Shown piece by piece: positions 51,900 through 52,753 of a DNA stretch of 52,753 nt. Each line of letters starts with the position of its first letter. Position 1 is the stretch's first letter. The stretch lies in the NCBI GenBank assembly GCA_002390455.1, contig DGPN01000034.1:1-52753 (forward strand), written 5' to 3'. This DNA comes from Flavobacteriaceae bacterium UBA4439 (GTDB lineage Bacteria > Bacteroidota > Bacteroidia > Flavobacteriales > Flavobacteriaceae). Under the pieces are notes generated by a model that saw only the letters and a list, made by a program, of their open reading frames with translations, searched no databases and was not told where the DNA came from. The position numbers and the translations under genes were made by a program.

Positions 51900-52344
51900 G
51901 GATAAAATTGGTCATAAATTACCAATTATTACACTATTAATACCGTCTATTAATTTATCCTTGCCAGTATTTACTTTCATAACGGAAGTGTCAAAATATT
52001 TTGTGAACTTTACAATAAATATAAAAAGGCTTATGCGTCCAAATTTTATAAAAATGATTTATAAACCCTACGTGGAAATCAATCACAACCATTTCCTAAA
52101 TTTAGTTTATGGTCGCATAAAAGCACTTGATTTGTTTTTGAAAAGTATTTCTTCAAAGGGGTCTATCCTTGGTTTTAGTTTTTGGTACACTGTAAATTTG
52201 TTTTTCTTTATGATAGAACGAATTTTTGTTGCCCCAAACAGTGTAAGACCCCTTTTCTTTAATCTAAAAATCTAATAATTCACTGCATGAACCTTTCAGC
52301 TTAGCCTATTATTTTTTTACCCAAATAGTTCTTTTAATTATTTG
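51900..52344. other. Non-coding stretch before the rRNA operon end
   Basis: Nothing supported was found here. A plus-strand frame 51961-52275 (104 codons from TTG) shows no family pattern. The stretch ends in a strong plus-strand terminator at 52345-52375, which suggests that some RNA is made and terminated here, but its start is not clear. Confidence 0.5.
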
Positions 52345-52375
52345 ACAGCCCTTGCCCTAGGGCTGTTTTTTTTTG
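52345..52375 (+). terminator. Intrinsic terminator on the plus strand
   Basis: ACAGCCCT (52345-52352), loop TGCCCT, AGGGCTGT (52359-52366), followed by a run of T residues up to 52374. The nearest plus-strand gene ends 445 bases upstream. Confidence 0.75.
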
Positions 52376-52399
52376 TAAAAGAATAAGATAAAGTGATAC

Positions 52400-52430
52400 A
52401 AAAAAAGACCCCAACATTGCTGTTGAGGTC
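52400..52430 (-). terminator. rRNA operon terminator
   Basis: On the minus strand: GACCTCAACA, loop GCAA, TGTTGGGGTC with one G-U, then seven T residues. It follows the 5S rRNA by a few bases, as expected for the end of an rRNA operon. Confidence 0.85.
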
Positions 52431-52436
52431 TCGAAG

Positions 52437-52545
52437 AAGGCAGTGACATACTCTCCCACCAAGTGGCAGTACCATCTGCGCTGATGGGCTTAACTTCTCT
52501 GTTCGGAAAGGGAAGAGGTGAGCCCCATCGCTATAACCACCTTAA
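52437..52545 (-). rRNA. rrf: 5S ribosomal RNA
   Basis: Reading the minus strand gives GGTGGTTATAGCGATGGGGC at the 5' side, then CGAACAGAGAAGTTAAGCCC and CATCAGCGCAGATGGTACTG, ending in GAGAGTATGTCACTGCC. These are the conserved 5S loops, including the CGAAC of loop C. The ends pair into stem I. Ends are good to within a few bases. Confidence 0.9.
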
Positions 52546-52640
52546 TTGCCGTAGCGTTTTTGCACTACATAATATCGTGACGTATTGAGAAACAAATAAA
52601 ATAAAGAAATTAATAAAAGCAATTTGAAAGAAAAAGTTCT

Positions 52641-52753
52641 ACGATAGGCTTACGGGTAATTAGTATCACTCGGCTAAGACATTACTGCCTCTACACCTAT
52701 GACCTATCAACGTAGTCGTCTCCTACGACCCTTAAAAGAAATCTCATCTTGTG
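52641..52753 (-). rRNA. rrl: 23S ribosomal RNA, 3' end only (cut by window edge)
   Basis: The minus strand reads GTAGGAGACGACTACGTTGA, TAGGTCATAGGTGTAGAGGC, and GAGTGATACTAATTACCC close to its 3' end, typical of the last 110 bases of bacterial 23S rRNA. The 3' terminus is placed near 52641, about 95 bases before the 5S gene. The rest lies outside the window. Confidence 0.88.

Noticed and set aside
51961..52275. Plus-strand frame of 104 codons from TTG
   Set aside because: No family pattern, no clear ribosome-binding site, and composition typical of AT-rich non-coding DNA. Kept only as part of the unexplained stretch.
1..52753. CRISPR array, insertion sequence or integrase
   Set aside because: No regularly spaced repeats, no transposase or recombinase motif and no terminal inverted repeats of IS type were seen.

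Overview
The window looks like a chromosomal segment of a marine flavobacterium (Bacteroidota, Flavobacteriia). Evidence: AT-rich DNA, many TAnnTTTG-type -7 boxes, a fused CcsB-CcsA cytochrome c maturation gene, Bacteroidota-restricted families (DUF4290, DUF6452, DUF6048, DUF5053), a zapA - 6S RNA - rny order, and NagB fused to a PIG-L domain. Genes are packed tightly, with many start/stop overlaps and several convergent pairs that touch or overlap at their 3' ends.

Layout. 1-4104: the 5' part of ccsBA (minus), a small membrane protein, then DUF2520, KdsC-like phosphatase and Maf genes. 4144-8365: a secreted PIG-L deacetylase, a 31-residue membrane peptide and a sodium:solute symporter, chained by ATGA and TGATG overlaps. 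8377-9219: a DUF2911 protein. 9343-16569: the most striking block, an eight-gene light/DNA-repair operon: SRPBCC protein, SDR-like protein lacking the usual catalytic Tyr, class I CPD photolyase, a 44-residue Cys4 protein (DUF2256), DASH cryptochrome, Fe-S (6-4)-type photolyase with all four cluster cysteines, a divergent photolyase homologue lacking the usual active-site residues, and a DUF2805 protein. Its promoter has a perfect TACCTTTG -7 box preceded by repeated TGTTTA elements that could bind a regulator. 16582-25501: housekeeping genes (murA with Asp for the catalytic Cys, DUF4290, DUF493, P-loop ATPase, recQ, fmt, HU, AlgH, class IV aminotransferase-like, START-like).

25623-27910: tRNA-Met(CAT) followed by a low-coding, very AT-rich patch that looks like decayed mobile DNA: a headless phage-like gene, a lipoprotein, a DUF5053 gene, a small gene broken by an 11-bp tandem duplication, and several short repeats. 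27940-37933: an amino-sugar/glycan block (DUF1080 protein, GH20 hexosaminidase, TIM-barrel protein, NagB-PIG-L fusion, CutC, SGNH hydrolase, symporter plus DUF4212 partner, DUF5009 acyltransferase-like protein) that would release, import and deaminate N-acetylhexosamines.

38186-51899: SRPBCC/GyrI-like protein, TauE-type permease, rny, 6S RNA, zapA and its coiled-coil neighbour, an M23 peptidase, cysteine desulfurase, ornithine aminotransferase with a Cys4 insertion, rlmD, DUF6452 and DUF6048 genes, an RlmL-like methyltransferase and a ZIP transporter. 52345-52753: terminators, 5S rRNA and the 3' end of 23S rRNA of an rRNA operon on the minus strand, cut by the window edge.

All functional statements rest on sequence motifs and recognition of families by eye; no database search was run.
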